NCBI RefSeq assembly: GCF_001921865.1
Contig: NZ_MSCT01000017.1
Span: 1-64,000, forward strand
Length of the DNA: 64,000 nucleotides
Source of the DNA: Pseudomonas chlororaphis
GTDB lineage: Bacteria; Pseudomonadota; Gammaproteobacteria; Pseudomonadales; Pseudomonadaceae
Reading direction: 5' to 3'
Positions 61,742 to 64,000 of the stretch are shown here, one piece after another. The translations under genes were made by a program, and so were the position numbers. A model generated the notes under the pieces. It did no database searches and was not told where the DNA came from. It was given only the letters and a program-made list of their open reading frames with translations. How positions within the stretch are numbered: position 1 is the stretch's first letter; each line of letters starts with the position of its first letter.

Positions 61742-62641
61742 TTACTGACCACGGTTCAGCGGAAAAAGTCGCGCGCACAGGTGGTCGATGAACACCCGCA
61801 GCTTGGCGGCGGTGTGCCGGCTCGCAGGCCAGAGCAGCCAGAAGGTGCCGCTGTATTCAAGATGCTCATCGAGCACTTGCTGCAACTCTCTTCGCGCGAC
61901 AGCTTCGTGCACCATGAAATCGGGCAGGCAGGCGATCCCCAGGCCACTCCGTACCGCGTGGTCCACCGCTTCAATGGAGGTACTGACAAAACGTGTCGGT
62001 AACAGCGGTTCGGGGGTATCGGCCGTTCGTCGTAACGGCCAGTGTTCGACTTTGCCCGTGCTGTGGAATATGTGCCGCAAGCACCCGTGGCTAGCCAGGT
62101 CTGCGGGCACCTGTGGAACGCCATGCTCTCGAAAGTACTCAGGCGTAGCCACCAGCACCACGCGGAACTGCCCCAAGGGCCGGGCCACCAGCCGTGAATC
62201 ACCCGGGCTACCGGTACGTATCACGGCATCGAACCCCTCCTCCACCACGTCCACCATGCGGTCCGTCAGCTCGATATCCAGCTCAATCTCCGGATACCGC
62301 TGCATGAACTCCACCAACACCGGCATCACCAAACCATGAATCTGCGGCAGGCTGACCCGTAACTTGCCCCGCGGAGCATTGGAAGACTTGCACAGATCGA
62401 ACTCGGCCGCCTCGACTTCGGCAACAATCCTGCGGCAACGCTCGAGAAAACTCGCGCCTTCGGCGGTCAGGGTGATGCTGCGAGTACTGCGATGGAACAA
62501 CTGGGTCTCCAGGCGCTCCTCAAGCCGCGCGATACTCTTGCCGACGGCCGAAGACGATACCCCCAGCAACCGCCCCGCCTCGGTAAAACTGCGGGTTTTC
62601 GCCACATGCAGGAAGACAGAGATATTACTCAACCAATCCAT
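61742..62641 (-). CDS. LysR-family regulator
   Basis: 299 residues. Helix-turn-helix FTEAGRLLGVSSSAVGKSIA, followed by LETQLFHRSTRSITLTAEG and a full effector domain. It belongs to the AaeR/PA0477-like branch (MDWLSNISVFLHVAKTRSF). Divergent from the MFS gene at 62766-63971, its likely target. Confidence 0.9.
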   Translation of the reverse strand: MDWLSNISVFLHVAKTRSFTEAGRLLGVSSSAVGKSIARLEERLETQLFHRSTRSITLTAEGASFLERCRRIVAEVEAAEFDLCKSSNAPRGKLRVSLPQIHGLVMPVLVEFMQRYPEIELDIELTDRMVDVVEEGFDAVIRTGSPGDSRLVARPLGQFRVVLVATPEYFREHGVPQVPADLASHGCLRHIFHSTGKVEHWPLRRTADTPEPLLPTRFVSTSIEAVDHAVRSGLGIACLPDFMVHEAVARRELQQVLDEHLEYSGTFWLLWPASRHTAAKLRVFIDHLCARLFPLNRGQ

Positions 62642-62765
62642 CGCGACCTCAGCATTGCGGACATAGGTATCCGATAAGTTCGGAACCTTAGCCTATTTTT
62701 CTCTTAACCATAGCGTCCTAACCTCGGCCTCCTTACGTCCTGAAACCTGTAGCGAGCCGGAAACC

Positions 62766-63971
62766 ATGACCGAACCTCTTGCCACTGTCGACCTGCTGGA
62801 CATCGAGTCCAGGCGCTGCAACCGACTTCCATTGGGTGGCCTGCTGGCGCTGGCAACCGCTGGATTCATTACCATCCTTACCGAAGCCATGCCCGCGGGC
62901 CTGCTGCCACAGATGAGCCAGGACCTGGAGGTGTCACCCGCGCTGGTCGGCCAGTTGGTGACGCTGTACGCCATTGGTTCGTTGCTGGCGGCGATTCCCC
63001 TGGTGATCCTCACACAAGGCTGGCGCCGCCGTCCCTTGCTGATGATCGCCATAGGCGGTTTTGCCGTGGTCAACAGCGTCACCGCCCTCTCCACCGACTA
63101 CAGCCTAATCCTGGTTGCACGCTTTTTTGCTGGGATATTTGCCGGGCTGCTCTGGGCCCTGCTGGCTGGATATGCCAGCCGTATGGTCGCACCGCACCTG
63201 CAAGGCCGAGCCATCGCCGTCGCCATGCTCGGCGCCCCCCTGGCGCTGTCCCTGGGAGTCCCGGCGGGCACGCTGCTCGGCGCGCTGGTGGGTTGGCGGG
63301 CAAGCTTTGCCTTGATGACTCTGCTGACCCTGATTCTACTCGGCTGGGTGCGCTGGCAAGTGCCAGATTTTCCTGGTCTGCGCAGTGAAAAGCGCCTGTC
63401 GCTACTGAGTGTATTCGCCCTGCCCGGGGTCAAGCCTGTCCTGTTCGTGACCCTCGCTTATGTCCTGGGCCACAACATCCTCTACACCTATATAGCGCCG
63501 CTCCTGGCACCGGCCGGCATCACCGGGCAGATTGATCGGGTGTTGCTGGTATTTGGATTGACCGCAGTGCTAAGCATCTGGATCGTCGGCCTACTGATCG
63601 ATCGATGGTTACGTCAGTTGGTGCTCGTCAGCTGTACCCTGTTCGGCCTCTGCGCACTGCTGCTGGCGTTCCGTCCCGATGCGCCTACCGCGGTCTATGC
63701 CTCGATGGTCCTCTGGGGCTTGTCGTACGGCGGCCTCGGCACACTGCTGCAAACAGCCCTGGCGAAAACTTCCGGCTCCTCTGCCGACGCCGCACAGTCG
63801 ATGTTGGTGACCGCCTGGAACCTGGCCATCGCCGGCGGCGGGCTGGTGGGCGGCCTACTGCTGGAAGGGCCCGGAGTGCTGTCCTTTCCCTGGGTCATCA
63901 TCGGCCTACTGCTGGCGTGCCTGTGGGTGGCAATGAGCGCCCGGCGCCATGGGTTTCCCGCCCTACGCTGA
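62766..63971 (+). CDS. MFS transporter of the DHA1 sugar/drug-efflux type
   Basis: 401 residues, about 12 TM. TEAMPAGLLPQMSQDLEVSP at the end of TM1 and GWRASFALMTLLTLILLGWV in TM6 are typical of SotB/AraJ-like exporters. Loop 2-3 reads VILTQGWRRRPLLM, a shorter form of the MFS motif. Substrate unknown; regulated most probably by the divergent LysR protein. Confidence 0.9.
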   Translation: MTEPLATVDLLDIESRRCNRLPLGGLLALATAGFITILTEAMPAGLLPQMSQDLEVSPALVGQLVTLYAIGSLLAAIPLVILTQGWRRRPLLMIAIGGFAVVNSVTALSTDYSLILVARFFAGIFAGLLWALLAGYASRMVAPHLQGRAIAVAMLGAPLALSLGVPAGTLLGALVGWRASFALMTLLTLILLGWVRWQVPDFPGLRSEKRLSLLSVFALPGVKPVLFVTLAYVLGHNILYTYIAPLLAPAGITGQIDRVLLVFGLTAVLSIWIVGLLIDRWLRQLVLVSCTLFGLCALLLAFRPDAPTAVYASMVLWGLSYGGLGTLLQTALAKTSGSSADAAQSMLVTAWNLAIAGGGLVGGLLLEGPGVLSFPWVIIGLLLACLWVAMSARRHGFPALR

Positions 63972-63979
63972 AAACAAAA

Positions 63980-64000
63980 ACCCCGGCAGTTGGCCGGGGT
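63980..64000 (+). terminator. Terminator of the MFS gene, right end cut by the window
   Basis: ACCCCGGC / GCCGGGGT stem preceded by A-rich sequence. The T tract would lie beyond the window. Confidence 0.75.

Noticed and set aside
1..64000. tRNA, rRNA, CRISPR arrays, insertion sequences, integrase or att sites
   Set aside because: None found by eye. The S24 regulator could hint at a prophage, but no phage structural or integrase genes are nearby.

Overview
The window looks like a chromosome segment of a fluorescent Pseudomonas (P. fluorescens/protegens/chlororaphis-like). It is GC-rich, and it carries glnS-cysS, ppiB-lpxH, tamA-tamB, the liuABCD leucine/isovalerate cluster, phnW-phnX, a PrrF-type iron sRNA and a CrcY-type carbon-catabolite sRNA. 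Many copies of the short REP/REPIN repeat built on GCGAGCAAGCTCGCTCCTAC lie between genes. No rRNA, tRNA, CRISPR, IS element or intact prophage was seen.

Layout. 0-4.3 kb: cysS (cut by the window edge) and glnS on the minus strand, then ppiB-lpxH. 4.4-9.3 kb: a MarR-controlled tripartite efflux operon (MarR, outer-membrane lipoprotein, HlyD/EmrA-like adaptor, 14-TM MFS pump) with two palindromic operators. 9.4-15.5 kb: tamA-tamB and a GNAT enzyme. 15.9-17.5 kb: an orphan PAAR-domain effector with an overlapping small membrane protein, the probable type VI secretion toxin/immunity pair. 17.7-23 kb: xthA, a YegP-like protein, a PstS-like/OmpA fusion behind a well-placed Pho box, and an acyl-CoA dehydrogenase with a divergent LysR regulator.

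23-33 kb: leucine/isovalerate catabolism. liuR-liuE come first, then a CrcY-like sRNA with a sigma-54 promoter, an acyl-CoA synthetase, and liuABCD. Palindromes around ACGT-ACGT in front of liuR and between the synthetase and liuA are probable LiuR sites, and liuA carries an Hfq/Crc-type A-rich motif next to its ribosome site. 33-34.5 kb: a LexA-like regulator lacking the catalytic serine, with paired operators shared with a DUF6124-like gene, then prrF with its Fur box.

34.5-40.6 kb: an M14 carboxypeptidase, an HxlR/MFS divergent pair, and a peroxidase/cytochrome b561 pair divergent from an ECF sigma/anti-sigma pair, with two matching ECF-type promoters facing away from each other. 40.7-47.3 kb: a Csu-type chaperone-usher pilus operon with four spore-coat-U-type subunits. 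47.5-50.9 kb: a ZapE-like ATPase, an LRR-kinase fusion and a YebC-family protein. 51-54.2 kb: LysR, phnW and phnX for 2-aminoethylphosphonate breakdown. 54.3-64 kb: cytochrome b561, a PLP deaminase/desulfhydrase, fadH, a membrane-anchored nitrilase-like protein lacking its cysteine, an AraC regulator, a 28-residue ORF whose end overlaps its terminator, a DUF2242-type lipoprotein, and a LysR/MFS divergent pair.

All family assignments come from reading the sequence by eye; no database search was run.
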